A stretch of 64,000 bases of DNA from Rheinheimera pacifica (lineage in GTDB: Bacteria > Pseudomonadota > Gammaproteobacteria > Enterobacterales > Alteromonadaceae): contig NZ_FNXF01000005.1 of the NCBI RefSeq assembly GCF_900108485.1, forward strand, positions 62,001-126,000. Reading direction: 5' to 3'. Each line of letters begins with the position of its first letter. Within the stretch, counting starts at the first letter, position 1. Below, piece after piece: positions 12,528-21,639 of this stretch. The position numbers and the translations under genes are program-made. The notes under the pieces are model-generated. The model did no database searches and had not been told where the DNA came from. It saw nothing but the letters and a program-made list of their open reading frames with translations.

Positions 12528-13769
12528 TTAACTATAATAGTTTTCCGGCAACGGTAACCTTGCCACCCCGGATGCTACGGCGGCTTGCGCCACGGCCAGA
12601 GCAACCCGTGACAACAGGCGCGGGTCCATCGGTTTAGGAATAATATAGGTTTTACCAAAACTAAGCTGGTCAACCTTAGCGGCAGTTAACACTTCCTGCG
12701 GCACTGCCTCTTTAGCAATAGCCCGAATGGCATTTACCGCCGCCAGCTTCATTTCGTCATTAATAACACTGGCGCGTACATCTAAAGCACCGCGGAAAAT
12801 AAACGGAAAACACAGCACGTTATTTACCTGGTTCGGATAATCTGAACGGCCGGTAGCCATAATAATATCGTCACGCATGGCATGGGCCAGCTCAGGCTTA
12901 ATTTCCGGATCCGGATTCGAGCAGGCAAAAATAACCGGCTTGTCGGCCATTAGCTTTAACGCCTCTGGCGGTAACACGTCCGGGCCAGACACGCCAACAA
13001 ACACATCAGCACCGTTTAAGGCATCTTCCAGCGTGCGTTTATCAGTATTATTGGCAAACAGCAGCTTGTACTGATTTAAATCATCGCGGCGGGTGTGAAT
13101 AACCCCTTTGGTATCCAGCATATAAATATGCTCGCGCTGGGCGCCGCATTTAATCAATAGTTCCATACAGGCAATAGCCGCCGCCCCGGCCCCCATACAG
13201 ACAATAATCGCATTTTTAATATCTTTACCCTGGATTTCCAGCGCGTTTAGCATGCCGGCAGCTGTCACAATAGCAGTACCGTGCTGATCATCATGAAACA
13301 CCGGAATTTTGCAGCGTTTAATCAGCTCTTTTTCAATTTCAAAGCACTCCGGCGCTTTGATATCCTCAAGGTTGATACCACCAAAGGTGTCGGCAATATT
13401 GGCAACGGTATTAATAAACTCTTCCGTGGTGCGGTGTGTTACTTCAATATCAATCGAATCCAGGTTAGCAAAACGCTTAAACAGCAATGCCTTACCTTCC
13501 ATTACCGGCTTCGAGGCCATGGGCCCTAAATTACCCAGGCCTAAAATAGCCGTGCCATTAGTAATTACAGCCACCAAATTGCCTTTGGCGGTGTACTTGT
13601 ACACATTGTCGATATCAGCGGCTATTTCGCGTACCGGCTCAGCAACACCCGGGCTGTAGGCCAGAGCCAGATCAGTAACGGTTTCGGCCGGTTTGCTGAT
13701 CTCAATACTGATTTTGCCGGGTTTGGGTTCTGCGTGGTAACGCAGTGCTTGTTCTCTGAAATCTGACAT
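12528..13769 (-). CDS. maeB: NADP-type malic enzyme, single-domain form
   Basis: A 413-residue oxidative decarboxylase of malate to pyruvate. Visible are the conserved AYSPGVAEP segment near residue 38, the TNGTAILGLGN block, the DDQHGTA motif of the active site, and the dinucleotide turn MGAGAAAIA near 192. It is the short form: the phosphotransacetylase-like C-terminal domain of E. coli MaeB (759 aa) is absent. Cofactor preference (NADP against NAD) cannot be decided from the sequence alone. It is convergent with metJ and appears to be a single-gene unit. Confidence 0.9.
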   Translation of the reverse strand: MSDFREQALRYHAEPKPGKISIEISKPAETVTDLALAYSPGVAEPVREIAADIDNVYKYTAKGNLVAVITNGTAILGLGNLGPMASKPVMEGKALLFKRFANLDSIDIEVTHRTTEEFINTVANIADTFGGINLEDIKAPECFEIEKELIKRCKIPVFHDDQHGTAIVTAAGMLNALEIQGKDIKNAIIVCMGAGAAAIACMELLIKCGAQREHIYMLDTKGVIHTRRDDLNQYKLLFANNTDKRTLEDALNGADVFVGVSGPDVLPPEALKLMADKPVIFACSNPDPEIKPELAHAMRDDIIMATGRSDYPNQVNNVLCFPFIFRGALDVRASVINDEMKLAAVNAIRAIAKEAVPQEVLTAAKVDQLSFGKTYIIPKPMDPRLLSRVALAVAQAAVASGVARLPLPENYYS

Positions 13770-14022
13770 CTGTTTATCCTGCCGTTTGTTGTAGGGCTTA
13801 GCGTAAAGTTATTGTTATACAGTTACGTCTGAGGGAGGCTTATTCTAAAGAGCTGCCAGCGGTAAGAGAACCCCAATCAGTCTGATCGTACCAGCGCAAA
13901 ACGGTTTATCTGGCTATAGCACTTTAGTCGCACCCCGTAGTTGTTATAACAATTACGACAGACAAACGACATTTCTTTTAGCAATATTGAATATAAATTC
14001 CTCATCTGACACAAATTACAGG
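13770..14022. other. Intergenic region with a repeated TTGTTATA-type motif
   Basis: No gene is visible between the malic enzyme start and the rpmE terminator. Two related sequences occur: TTGTTATACAGTTACGTC beginning at 13812 and TTGTTATAACAATTACGAC beginning at 13941. The second contains the perfect 12-bp palindrome TTGTTATAACAA (13941-13952). They may be regulator sites for the malic enzyme gene; the regulator is not known. Confidence 0.35.
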
Positions 14023-14023
14023 C

Positions 14024-14052
14024 ACAAAAAAAGCACCCGCAGGTGCTTTTTT
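14024..14052 (-). terminator. Terminator after rpmE (possibly bidirectional)
   Basis: AAGCACC (14031-14037) and GGTGCTT (14042-14048) form a stem with loop CGCA, flanked by A and T runs on either side. It lies about 25 bases beyond the rpmE stop on the minus strand. Confidence 0.85.
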
Positions 14053-14075
14053 CTGTTTTGCTGTAACAGAACCGA

Positions 14076-14288
14076 TTAACGGTTGCCCAGTACAGAGAAA
14101 CGTTTTTTGAAGCGATCTACACGGCCGCCTACGTCTAACACTTTTTGCTTACCGGTATAAAACGGGTGGCAAGCAGAGCAAACGTCCAGGTGGATGTCTT
14201 TGCACAGTGCTGATTTAGTTTTGAATGAATTACCGCAAGTACAAGTTGCAGTAATCTCTTTATATTCTGGGTGAATACCTGGCTTCAT
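14076..14288 (-). CDS. rpmE: Large ribosomal subunit protein bL31, zinc-binding form
   Basis: A 70-residue ribosomal protein of the zinc-containing type, shown by C16-x-C18 and C37-SA-C40. It sits on the 50S central protuberance. The gene is divergent from priA, as in E. coli and many other gammaproteobacteria, and has a GAGG ribosome site in front of the ATG. The four cysteines indicate the C+ form, which releases zinc when replaced by the C- paralogue in zinc starvation (family knowledge). Confidence 0.97.
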   Translation of the reverse strand: MKPGIHPEYKEITATCTCGNSFKTKSALCKDIHLDVCSACHPFYTGKQKVLDVGGRVDRFKKRFSVLGNR

Positions 14289-14435
14289 GGGTTACCTCGT
14301 TAGGCCGTATCGCTATCTGGTCAAATTTGTTGCCAGACACCATACGTAATTACAGTTAATTAAGGGCGCGTAGCTTAATAGATAGCCACAAAAGTTGCAA
14401 CAGCTTATGCAGCGGTGCAATAAATTTTGTTTTAC

Positions 14436-14464
14436 TTGGCATTTAACCGGGCTGTCCTTACACT
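14436..14464 (+). promoter_or_regulatory. Sigma-70 promoter of priA
   Basis: TTGGCA (14436-14441) and TACACT (14459-14464) with a 17-base spacer lie 29 bases before the priA start codon. Confidence 0.7.
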
Positions 14465-14493
14465 TGAAGGCTGCTATTTAACAGGACCCTGTT

Positions 14494-16668
14494 GTGACTG
14501 TAGTACGCGTGGCCCTGCCGGTGCCGCTAAGACAACACTTTGACTACCTTATTGCCTCTGATCAACCCTGTCAGATTGGCTGCCGTGTACTTGTGCCTTT
14601 TGGTAACCGCCAGTTGGTAGGCATTATCTGGCAGCTTGCACCCGACGATGGCTTTGATGCCAGCAAACTAAAAACCGTACTACAACTGCTCGACACCACG
14701 CCGGTGCTGCCGCCACTGCTATGCCAGCTACTAAGCTTTGCGGCTGAATATTACCATTACCCGCTGGGTGAGGTATTAATCAGCGCCCTGCCAGCTTTGC
14801 TGCGCGAAGGCCGTAACTTAACAGACTACCAGCCTAAAGCCTACCGCCTGACCACTGCAGGCTTGCAGCTAAATAGTACTGCATTAAAACGCTCGGCTAA
14901 GCAAAGTGCGCTGTGGCAGGCGCTGCAAAGCCACCAGTTAACCGAGTCAGTGCTATTGCAACAACATAGCCGCGCTACCTTAAAACAGTTACTGGATAAA
15001 CAGCTGGCAGAAGAGCTTATAGTGCCGCCGGTGCCTTTTACACCGCCGCTAAAGCCTGCTACGGGCCTTAAACTTACCAGTAATCAGGCATTGGCGGTTA
15101 CAGCAGTGGATCAGGCCTGCGGCCGCTTTGAACGCTTACTGCTCGAAGGTGTTACCGGCTCGGGTAAAACTGAAGTATACCTGCAAAGTATTGCCGGCTT
15201 GCTTAATCAGCAACAGCAGGTACTGGTGATAGTGCCGGAAATTGGCTTAACCCCACAAACACTGGCGCGGTTTCAGGCGCGGTTTGATGTTCCGGTGCTC
15301 TGCTGGCACTCTGCACTTAGCGATAGCGAGCGCTTACATTGCTGGCTACAGGCCAGCACCGGCGCCGCGGCCATAATTATCGGCACCCGTTCGGCATTGT
15401 TTTTACCCTTTTACCGCCTGGGGCTGATTATTATTGACGAAGAGCATGACCAGTCATTAAAACAGCAGGACGGCTTTCGCTATCACGCCCGCGATTTAGC
15501 CATTAAGCGCGCTGCGCTGCAGCACTGCCCAATTCTGTTGGGCTCTGCTACGCCCAGTCTGGAAAGCCTGCACAACGCATTGAATAAACGTTTTATTCAC
15601 TTACCGCTGCCCGATCGCGCAGCAGGCCAGGCCCTACCGGTGTTTGAACTGGTCGATTTAAAACAGCAGGTATTGCAGTTTGGCCTGGCCAGTCAAACGC
15701 TGGCGCAAATCAAAAAGCAACTGGGTTTGGGCCTGCAGGTAATGTTGTTTTTAAACCGCCGTGGTTTTGCCCCGGCGCTAAGCTGTCAGGAATGTGGCTG
15801 GCTAACCGAATGCCATCGCTGCAGCGCTTTTACCACTTATCATAAACAAAGCCGCCAACTGGTGTGCCATCACTGTGGCGCCAGCAAAGCGGTGCCGCGC
15901 CAGTGCGGTAATTGCGGTAGCACCCAGCTAAAACCACTGGGTCAGGGTACCGAACAATTAGAAGAAAACCTGCAGCAGCTGTTTGCGGATGTGCCCATTA
16001 CCCGGCTTGACCGTGACAGCACCCGCCGTAAAGGCGCACTGCATCAGGCGCTGGATGATATTCATCAAAGTGGTGCACGATTGATTGTTGGCACGCAAAT
16101 GCTGGCCAAGGGCCATCATTTTCCTAATGTCAGCCTGGTGGTTATTGTTGACGTTGACGGCGCGCTGTACAGCAGTGATTTTCGTGCCCCCGAGCAACTG
16201 GCGCAGTTACTGACACAGGTAGCTGGCCGCGCAGGCCGCGGCAGTAGTGGCGGTAAAGTGCTGCTGCAAACCCATTACCCGGAACATGTCTTACTGCAGG
16301 ATATTATTAATAATGGCTATGCATCTTTTGCCCGCAGTGCACTTAAAGAGCGCGAGCAAACCCGTTTGCCACCCTTTCAGCACCTGGCATTGTTTCGCGC
16401 CGAGGCGCATCAGTCCGAGCTTTGTCAGCAGTGGCTGCAACAACTTGCCGACTGCAGCCGTCAGATTAGCGGCTTACAACTGCTGGGGCCCATACCGGCG
16501 CCACTGGAGCGCCGGGCCGGTAAATACCGCTGGCAACTGCAGCTTTACAGCCCAGCCCGGCCACAGCTGCACACTGCGCTGGATAATTTGCTGCAACAAC
16601 TACACAGCTGGCCGTTAAGCCGCAAAGTAAAATGGCAACTGGACGTTGACCCCACTGATCTTACCTGA
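14494..16668 (+). CDS. priA: Primosomal protein N' (replication restart helicase)
   Basis: A 724-residue superfamily 2 helicase that recognises stalled forks and loads the primosome. The N-terminal DNA-binding region contains HFDYL; Walker A GVTGSGKTE is near residues 218-226 and DEEH near 314-317. A zinc-binding block of paired cysteines (CQEC, CHRC, CHHC, CGNC) lies at about 430-475. The start is GTG at 14494, with an AGGA ribosome site seven bases upstream; no upstream ATG fits. It is divergent from rpmE and followed by ftsN, a standard gammaproteobacterial order. Confidence 0.97.
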   Translation: MTVVRVALPVPLRQHFDYLIASDQPCQIGCRVLVPFGNRQLVGIIWQLAPDDGFDASKLKTVLQLLDTTPVLPPLLCQLLSFAAEYYHYPLGEVLISALPALLREGRNLTDYQPKAYRLTTAGLQLNSTALKRSAKQSALWQALQSHQLTESVLLQQHSRATLKQLLDKQLAEELIVPPVPFTPPLKPATGLKLTSNQALAVTAVDQACGRFERLLLEGVTGSGKTEVYLQSIAGLLNQQQQVLVIVPEIGLTPQTLARFQARFDVPVLCWHSALSDSERLHCWLQASTGAAAIIIGTRSALFLPFYRLGLIIIDEEHDQSLKQQDGFRYHARDLAIKRAALQHCPILLGSATPSLESLHNALNKRFIHLPLPDRAAGQALPVFELVDLKQQVLQFGLASQTLAQIKKQLGLGLQVMLFLNRRGFAPALSCQECGWLTECHRCSAFTTYHKQSRQLVCHHCGASKAVPRQCGNCGSTQLKPLGQGTEQLEENLQQLFADVPITRLDRDSTRRKGALHQALDDIHQSGARLIVGTQMLAKGHHFPNVSLVVIVDVDGALYSSDFRAPEQLAQLLTQVAGRAGRGSSGGKVLLQTHYPEHVLLQDIINNGYASFARSALKEREQTRLPPFQHLALFRAEAHQSELCQQWLQQLADCSRQISGLQLLGPIPAPLERRAGKYRWQLQLYSPARPQLHTALDNLLQQLHSWPLSRKVKWQLDVDPTDLT

Positions 16669-16749
16669 AGCCGCACTGTTGTTTCTTTTTCCGCTTAACC
16701 TAGTAGAATAGCCGCCAAGCCCCGAAGTTTGAGCAAATTACCTGACCTT

Positions 16750-17310
16750 ATGCCACAAAAAGATTACGTTAAAGCCAGCCGGCCTAAGGCCAAAACTGCC
16801 AGCCGCCGCCCGGCCAGAGCCAACAGCAAAGCTGCCGCGCCGAAAAAACCCTGGTTGTTAATTCTGGTTACCCTCACACTGGTCAGTGGTTTTATTTATT
16901 TTCTCTGGTACTTAAATCAGCAACCCGCTGCACCGGTAACGCCGGTGGCTAAAAAAGAACAGGCCGTTAAAAAAGACGAACTGCCAGCCAAACCCACTGA
17001 AGAGCCATACCAGTACATTAAAGAGCTGGAAAACAAAGAAATAATTGTTGAAGTGCCGGTACAGCAACAATCCAGCGGCCCTTACCAGATGCAGTGTGGC
17101 TCGTTCCGGCAGGAACAGCAGGCTGAAGCGATGAAAGCCCAGATCGCCTTTGCCGGCTTTGTCTCTACCGTGCGCCGTACTGAGGGCGATAACGGCGTTT
17201 GGTTTAGGGTGGTGTTGGGCCCTTATGAATCCAAGCGTAAGGCCACTTCAGATATGAACCGCCTACGCCAGCAAAATATCAATACCTGCCGGATCTGGAA
17301 CTGGACTTGA
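16750..17310 (+). CDS. ftsN: Cell division protein FtsN
   Basis: A 186-residue bitopic membrane protein with a short basic cytoplasmic part starting [10 protein letters not shown] (E. coli FtsN starts MAQRDYVRRS), one membrane helix at about 35-53, a Pro/Lys-rich linker, and a C-terminal SPOR domain (about 110-186) that binds denuded septal peptidoglycan. It triggers septal cell-wall synthesis in the divisome. I chose the ATG at 16750 over a TTG seven codons upstream because of the match to the FtsN N-terminus. It is much shorter than E. coli FtsN (319 aa), mainly in the linker. It lies between priA and hslVU. Confidence 0.9.
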   Translation: MPQKDYVKASRPKAKTASRRPARANSKAAAPKKPWLLILVTLTLVSGFIYFLWYLNQQPAAPVTPVAKKEQAVKKDELPAKPTEEPYQYIKELENKEIIVEVPVQQQSSGPYQMQCGSFRQEQQAEAMKAQIAFAGFVSTVRRTEGDNGVWFRVVLGPYESKRKATSDMNRLRQQNINTCRIWNWT

Positions 17311-17368
17311 AAAGCGCCCGGCGCAGCCACACTTAAGCCTTAAGTTAATCACGCCACAGGGCTTATCC

Positions 17369-17887
17369 ATGACCACTATTGTTTCTGTTCGCCGCGATGG
17401 CCACGTTGCCATCGGCGGTGACGGCCAGGTTTCGCTTGGTAATACCGTAATGAAGGGCAACGCCCGCAAAGTTCGCCGTTTGTACAACAACAAAGTTATT
17501 GCCGGTTTTGCCGGTGGTACGGCAGACGCCTTTACCTTATTTGAACGCTTTGAAGCCAAGCTTGAAGTGCATCAGGGCCATTTAATGCGCGCCGCGGTTG
17601 AACTGGCCAAAGACTGGCGCACTGATCGCATGCTGCGCAAGCTTGAAGCGCTGCTTGCTGTAGCCGACGCCAATACCTCACTGATTATTACCGGTAACGG
17701 TGACGTAGTGCAGCCCGAGCATGACCTTATCGCCATTGGCAGCGGCGGCCCCTACGCCCAGGCTGCGGCTACTGCGATGCTGCAAAATACCCAGTTAAGT
17801 GCGCGCGACATTGTTGAGAAAAGTCTGACTATTGCCGGTGATATCTGTGTTTACACCAATCACCACCAGACCATTGAAGAATTATAA
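17369..17887 (+). CDS. hslV: ATP-dependent protease peptidase subunit HslV
   Basis: A 172-residue N-terminal-nucleophile threonine peptidase. After removal of Met1 the chain starts TTIVSVRR with the catalytic threonine, and GGDGQVSLG and GFAGGTADA are the family segments. HslV forms a two-ring dodecamer capped by HslU hexamers and degrades misfolded proteins after heat shock. It is 11 bases upstream of hslU and 58 bases after ftsN. I could not identify a convincing sigma-32 promoter in the short gap. Confidence 0.97.
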   Translation: MTTIVSVRRDGHVAIGGDGQVSLGNTVMKGNARKVRRLYNNKVIAGFAGGTADAFTLFERFEAKLEVHQGHLMRAAVELAKDWRTDRMLRKLEALLAVADANTSLIITGNGDVVQPEHDLIAIGSGGPYAQAAATAMLQNTQLSARDIVEKSLTIAGDICVYTNHHQTIEEL

Positions 17888-17898
17888 GCAGGTACTTT

Positions 17899-19233
17899 AT
17901 GTCTGATATGACCCCAAGAGAAATTGTGCACGAACTGGACCGCCACATTATCGGCCAGAATAAAGCCAAACGTGCTGTGGCTATAGCCCTGCGTAACCGC
18001 TGGCGCCGCATGCAGCTGGAACCGGCACTGCGCCAGGAAGTTACGCCGAAAAATATTCTGATGATTGGCCCCACCGGTGTCGGTAAAACTGAAATTGCCC
18101 GCCGTCTGGCCAAACTGGCCAATGCCCCCTTTATTAAAGTAGAAGCCACCAAATTTACTGAGGTGGGCTATGTTGGCAAAGAGGTAGAGAGCATTATCCG
18201 AGATCTGGCCGACAGCGCGGTAAAAATGTTCCGCGAGCAGGCGATCGAGAAAAACCGCTTTCGCGCTGAAGAAGCTGCAGAAGAACGTATTTTAGATGTA
18301 CTGCTGCCACCGGCTCGTGACAGCTGGGGCGAAGCCGATAATAAACCCGTAGCAGACAGCAACACCCGGCAGGTATTTCGCAAAAAACTGCGCGAAGGCC
18401 AGTTAGACGATAAAGAAATTGAGCTGGAGCTATCGCAAGGCCCTATCGGTGTTGAAATTATGGCACCGCCAGGTATGGAAGAAATGACCTCGCAACTGCA
18501 AAGCATGTTTCAGAGCCTTGGCAGTGAGAAAAAGAAAAAGCGTAAACTGAAAATCAAAGATGCTTTTAAGCAACTGATCGAAGAAGAAGCCGCCAAACTG
18601 GTTAACCCGGAAGAGTTAAAAGCCCAGGCACTGGAAGCTGTAGAGCAAAACGGCATCGTATTTCTCGATGAAATTGACAAGATATGTAAGCGTGGTGAAA
18701 CCAGCGGGCCGGACGTTTCACGCGAAGGCGTACAACGTGACTTACTGCCGCTGATTGAAGGCTGTACCGTCAATACCAAACACGGCATGGTAAAAACCGA
18801 CCATATTCTGTTTATTGCTTCAGGCGCCTTTCAGATGAGTAAACCATCAGATTTAGTGCCGGAATTACAAGGCCGCCTGCCCATCCGGGTAGAACTGGAA
18901 GCCTTAAGTGCTGCCGATTTTGAGCGCATACTAACAGAGCCTAAAGCCTCACTGACCGAGCAATCTATTGCGATGCTGGCCACTGAAGGTGTTACGCTGA
19001 GTTTTGATGCCGAAGGTATTAAAAGCCTGGCAGCAGCAGCGTGGCAGGTAAACGAAACCACCGAAAACATTGGCGCCCGCCGCCTGTACACCGTAATGGA
19101 GCGACTGCTGGAAGAAATCTCTTACGACGCTGCCGACCACGCCGGTGAACATATTCAGGTTGACGCCGCTTATGTTGAAAAGCATCTGGGCGCCCTGGTA
19201 AAAGACGACGACTTAAGCCGGTTTATTCTGTAA
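17899..19233 (+). CDS. hslU: ATP-dependent protease ATPase subunit HslU
   Basis: A 444-residue AAA+ unfoldase. Walker [10 protein letters not shown] is at 57-65 and Walker B IVFLDEID near 250-257. The I-domain insertion lies between them and contains a very basic KKKKRKLK segment. It ends DDLSRFIL, the conserved C-terminal tail that docks into HslV and activates it. Length agrees with E. coli HslU (443 aa). It is co-transcribed with hslV upstream and a DUF971 gene 2 bases downstream. Confidence 0.98.
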   Translation: MSDMTPREIVHELDRHIIGQNKAKRAVAIALRNRWRRMQLEPALRQEVTPKNILMIGPTGVGKTEIARRLAKLANAPFIKVEATKFTEVGYVGKEVESIIRDLADSAVKMFREQAIEKNRFRAEEAAEERILDVLLPPARDSWGEADNKPVADSNTRQVFRKKLREGQLDDKEIELELSQGPIGVEIMAPPGMEEMTSQLQSMFQSLGSEKKKKRKLKIKDAFKQLIEEEAAKLVNPEELKAQALEAVEQNGIVFLDEIDKICKRGETSGPDVSREGVQRDLLPLIEGCTVNTKHGMVKTDHILFIASGAFQMSKPSDLVPELQGRLPIRVELEALSAADFERILTEPKASLTEQSIAMLATEGVTLSFDAEGIKSLAAAAWQVNETTENIGARRLYTVMERLLEEISYDAADHAGEHIQVDAAYVEKHLGALVKDDDLSRFIL

Positions 19234-19235
19234 CG

Positions 19236-19640
19236 ATGGCCAATACAGAGCACAGCGCACAAACTACTCAGCTGCAGGTTAGCCGCCTGCACTACCACAG
19301 CCAGAGCCGGATGCTGGACATCACGTTCAGCGATGGCACTGTGGCAGGCTTTAGTGCAGAGTTTTTGCGCGTGTTCTCACCATCGGCTGAAGTACGTGGC
19401 CATGGCAAGCCAAAACTGGTAAGCAACAAAAAACTGGTTAGCATTAGCAAGCTGCAGCCGGTTGGCCATTATGCGGTAAAGCTGGTGTTTGACGATGGCC
19501 ACGACAGCGGCATCTACAGCTGGCAATATCTTAAACAACTCAGTGAGCAGCAAAGCGAGCTATGGCAACAGTATCTGGCACAACTGGATCAGGCCAACGC
19601 CAACCGCGATGATTTAATTACCGTCAAGGTGCGTTATTAA
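19236..19640 (+). CDS. DUF971 (gamma-butyrobetaine hydroxylase-like N-terminal) domain protein
   Basis: A 134-residue cytoplasmic protein with the DUF971 fold, related to the N-terminal domain of gamma-butyrobetaine hydroxylase. The core LDITFSDG...FSAEFLRVFSPSAEV...VGHYAVKLVFDDGHDSGIYSW is typical: R/H and D residues around strand pairs and the GIYSW end. It starts 2 bases after hslU, so it belongs to the hslVU operon, an association seen in many proteobacteria. Its function is not established; iron-sulfur or metal handling has been suggested for relatives. Confidence 0.85.
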   Translation: MANTEHSAQTTQLQVSRLHYHSQSRMLDITFSDGTVAGFSAEFLRVFSPSAEVRGHGKPKLVSNKKLVSISKLQPVGHYAVKLVFDDGHDSGIYSWQYLKQLSEQQSELWQQYLAQLDQANANRDDLITVKVRY

Positions 19641-19653
19641 GCAAGATTAATCA

Positions 19654-19899
19654 TCATTTAATGCTTACTTCCACTGCTTCAGCAAGCCCCGTCCTTCGGC
19701 GTTCAACCAATTGTGATAACTGATAATCGTCCAGCATATCCATTAACCATTCATAGGTTTCTGCCGGAACAAGGTAAGCCGTAGGTTTGTTGTGGTTAAG
19801 AATAGCAACAGCAGCGCCATTGGCTTCGTTAAGTAAGGCTGTTGGGTTCTTTTTTAACTCTGAAATGCTGACTGAGTAATCTGCCAAAACCCGCTTCAT
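19654..19899 (-). CDS. Phd/YefM-family antitoxin without a visible toxin partner
   Basis: An 81-residue protein with the Phd/YefM antitoxin pattern: an N-terminal DNA-binding part (SVSISELKKNPTALL, AVAILNHNKPTAYLVP) and a helical toxin-binding tail (MLDDYQLSQLVERR). In complete loci a RelE/ParE-type toxin gene follows directly. Here only 13 bases separate the stop from the end of the convergent DUF971 gene, and the protein ends EVSIK, slightly short of the usual EVSLDDL end. The toxin therefore seems lost, or the antitoxin is solitary and may act on a toxin elsewhere. Confidence 0.85.
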   Translation of the reverse strand: MKRVLADYSVSISELKKNPTALLNEANGAAVAILNHNKPTAYLVPAETYEWLMDMLDDYQLSQLVERRRTGLAEAVEVSIK

Positions 19900-19917
19900 A
19901 AAAACACCTTTTTCAAC

Positions 19918-19941
19918 TCTAAATTAAGTGCTAATTTTAGA
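19918..19941. promoter_or_regulatory. Imperfect palindrome upstream of the antitoxin gene
   Basis: TCTAAATTA and TAATTTTAGA face each other around AGTGC, 19 bases upstream of the antitoxin start. Autoregulation at such palindromes is usual for Phd/YefM antitoxins. An AT-rich stretch (TATTATATA on the minus strand, 19942-19952) beside it could hold the -10. Confidence 0.4.
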
Positions 19942-20028
19942 CCTATATAATAAAAAGTGCCAGCGCTGAGTTTACAGCATTGCGTTTGGTTAAGGATCTG
20001 GTTTACAGCACGTGAAAACTCATAGCTG

Positions 20029-20370
20029 TTAAACTGGCTCCTCAATGCTCTCTTTCTGCTCTGCCCAGTTTAACAGCGCGTCTAAAGCCGGGCACAATGC
20101 CTGCCCCCAGGCAGTTAAGCGGTACTCAACCTTAGGTGGCACCTGCGGGTATACCTTGCGCTGCACAATACCATCTGCTTCAAGCTTTCTCAGCTGCTGA
20201 GCCAGCATCTTTTGCGAAATGTCAGGAATAAGTTTCTCGAAATCAGAATAACGCTGCACTTTTCCGTCGAACAAATGAAACAGGATCACCAGCTTCCAGC
20301 GCCCTTCCAGAAATTTAATTGCTTCAAGCGTTTCCGCCGCAGCGCTAGCAGGCGTATAAATCTTTCTCAT
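20029..20370 (-). CDS. HxlR-family transcriptional regulator
   Basis: A 113-residue winged-helix protein with the HxlR/MarR-like pattern: FLEGRWKLVILFHLFDG, RYSDFEKLIPDISQKMLAQQLRKLEADG and YRLTAWGQAL. Such regulators often respond to quinones or aldehydes through an N-terminal cysteine; no such cysteine is present here, so the signal is unclear. It is divergent from the NTF2-like/SDR pair and probably controls it. CTTAC (20381-20385) and GTAAG (20410-20414) in the gap are possible half-sites. Confidence 0.88.
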   Translation of the reverse strand: MRKIYTPASAAAETLEAIKFLEGRWKLVILFHLFDGKVQRYSDFEKLIPDISQKMLAQQLRKLEADGIVQRKVYPQVPPKVEYRLTAWGQALCPALDALLNWAEQKESIEEPV

Positions 20371-20463
20371 AGGTATGTCACTTACTTTTTCGTGCGTTCT
20401 TGATTATTGGTAAGCCTAAGCAGAAACTTCCTGCTCAGCAACAGTGCAGCAGGAGAAATTTAA

Positions 20464-20790
20464 GTGAATATTCAGTTAGCTAAATCCATCAATAATTATT
20501 TTGCGATCGGCAACGGCACAGGCTCGGTCCGGGTAAAGGATTGTTTCACGCCAGAGGCCGTTGTACTTGATGAAGGTGGCAATTATCAGGGCCAGGCGGC
20601 TATTGAATCCTGGCTGCAGCAAACCCGGCAAAAGTATCAGTTCAGCGCCAAGCCCATCAGCGTTACTTCTAAGGAACAGCAAGAAGTCGTGGTTGCAGAA
20701 GTCAGTGGCAATTTCCCTGGCAGCCCGATACAGCTGAGCTATGTCTTTGTCCTTAATGGCGACAAGATCCAATCGCTGGAGATTTCCTGA
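20464..20790 (+). CDS. NTF2-like (SnoaL-type) small protein
   Basis: A 108-residue cone-shaped NTF2-like domain protein: the N-terminal helix with [12 protein letters not shown], a conserved [23 protein letters not shown] segment, and C-terminal sheet strands. Members bind or isomerise small hydrophobic compounds; the substrate is unknown. Start is GTG at 20464 with AGGAGA seven bases upstream. Its stop overlaps the ATG of the next gene in TGATG, so the two are translationally coupled and probably act on the same compound. Confidence 0.8.
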   Translation: MNIQLAKSINNYFAIGNGTGSVRVKDCFTPEAVVLDEGGNYQGQAAIESWLQQTRQKYQFSAKPISVTSKEQQEVVVAEVSGNFPGSPIQLSYVFVLNGDKIQSLEIS

Positions 20791-21569
20791 TGGCTATGGA
20801 TTTAGCGCTACAAGGCAAAAAAGTGCTGGTAACTGCTGGCACAAAAGGGATAGGTGAAGCAGTTGTGACGCTGCTGCGGGATTGTGGCGCAAGTGTACTG
20901 GCCTCGGCACGAAGCCGCCCGGCGTCTTTTCCCGAAGAACTGTTTGTCGCGGCTGACCTGACAACAATACAGGGCTGCAATACGCTGATAGATGCTGTGA
21001 ACAGCCGCCTTGGTGGCGTTGATATTATCATTCATGTTTTGGGTGGTTCAGCTGCACCGGCCGGTGGTTTTGCCGCGCTCAGCGAAGACGTGTGGCAACA
21101 TGAGTTAAATCTCAACCTGTTTCCAGCCGTGCGCTTAGACCGCGCTTTACTACCGCAAATGTTGGCACAAGGCGAAGGTGTCATTATTCATGTCACCTCC
21201 ATTCAGAACGTACTTCCTCTGCCAGAGTCAACCACGGCTTATGCTGCCGCCAAAGCTGCATTGTCAGCGTATATCAAAAGCTTGTCTAAAGAAGTCGCAC
21301 CAAAAGGTGTACGGGTTGTGCGTGTATCGCCAGGTTGGGTTGAAACAGAGGCATCAGTGGCGTTAGCTGAACGGCTGGCCGAGCAGGCAGGCACTGATTA
21401 CGAGGGCGGCAAACAGATTATTATGGCTTCACTTGGCGGCATTCCGCTCGGGCGACCGTCTAAACCTGTTGAAGTGGCAAATCTGATAGCATTTCTTGCA
21501 TCGCCACTCGCGGCAAGTATTACCGGCTCAGAATATGTGATTGACGGCGGAACCACTCCCACGGTTTAA
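20790..21569 (+). CDS. Short-chain dehydrogenase/reductase
   Basis: A 259-residue classical SDR oxidoreductase. The cofactor motif TAGTKGIG is near residues 15-22; the active-site serine follows HVT (S135 region), the Tyr-x-x-x-Lys is in AYAAAKAAL, and PGWVET follows as usual. R38-R39-type basic residues after the second strand (ASARSRPA) favour NADP. It is coupled to the NTF2-like gene and divergent from an HxlR regulator, a layout suggesting an inducible detoxification or ketone/quinone reduction function. The substrate cannot be named. Confidence 0.9.
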   Translation: MAMDLALQGKKVLVTAGTKGIGEAVVTLLRDCGASVLASARSRPASFPEELFVAADLTTIQGCNTLIDAVNSRLGGVDIIIHVLGGSAAPAGGFAALSEDVWQHELNLNLFPAVRLDRALLPQMLAQGEGVIIHVTSIQNVLPLPESTTAYAAAKAALSAYIKSLSKEVAPKGVRVVRVSPGWVETEASVALAERLAEQAGTDYEGGKQIIMASLGGIPLGRPSKPVEVANLIAFLASPLAASITGSEYVIDGGTTPTV

Positions 21570-21639
21570 AGCATGGCGCACTGGAAAATAGTGTGTGATG
21601 CGTTTTGTTGAATCAAATACGCATCGCTCATGCTCATAA

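Noticed and set aside
16729..16749. TTG start for ftsN seven codons upstream
   Set aside because: The ATG at 16750 gives [10 protein letters not shown], matching the FtsN N-terminus.
17311..17368. Sigma-32 promoter in front of hslV
   Set aside because: No CTTGAAA-N13-15-CCCCAT-like pair is visible in the gap.
19641..19653. Remnant toxin gene behind the antitoxin
   Set aside because: The only frame after the stop is M-M-I-N-L-A followed by a stop within the DUF971 gene end; too short to call a pseudogene.
20381..20414. CTTAC/GTAAG pair as firm HxlR operator
   Set aside because: Five-base arms with 24 bases between are too weak to list as a feature; mentioned only as possible.
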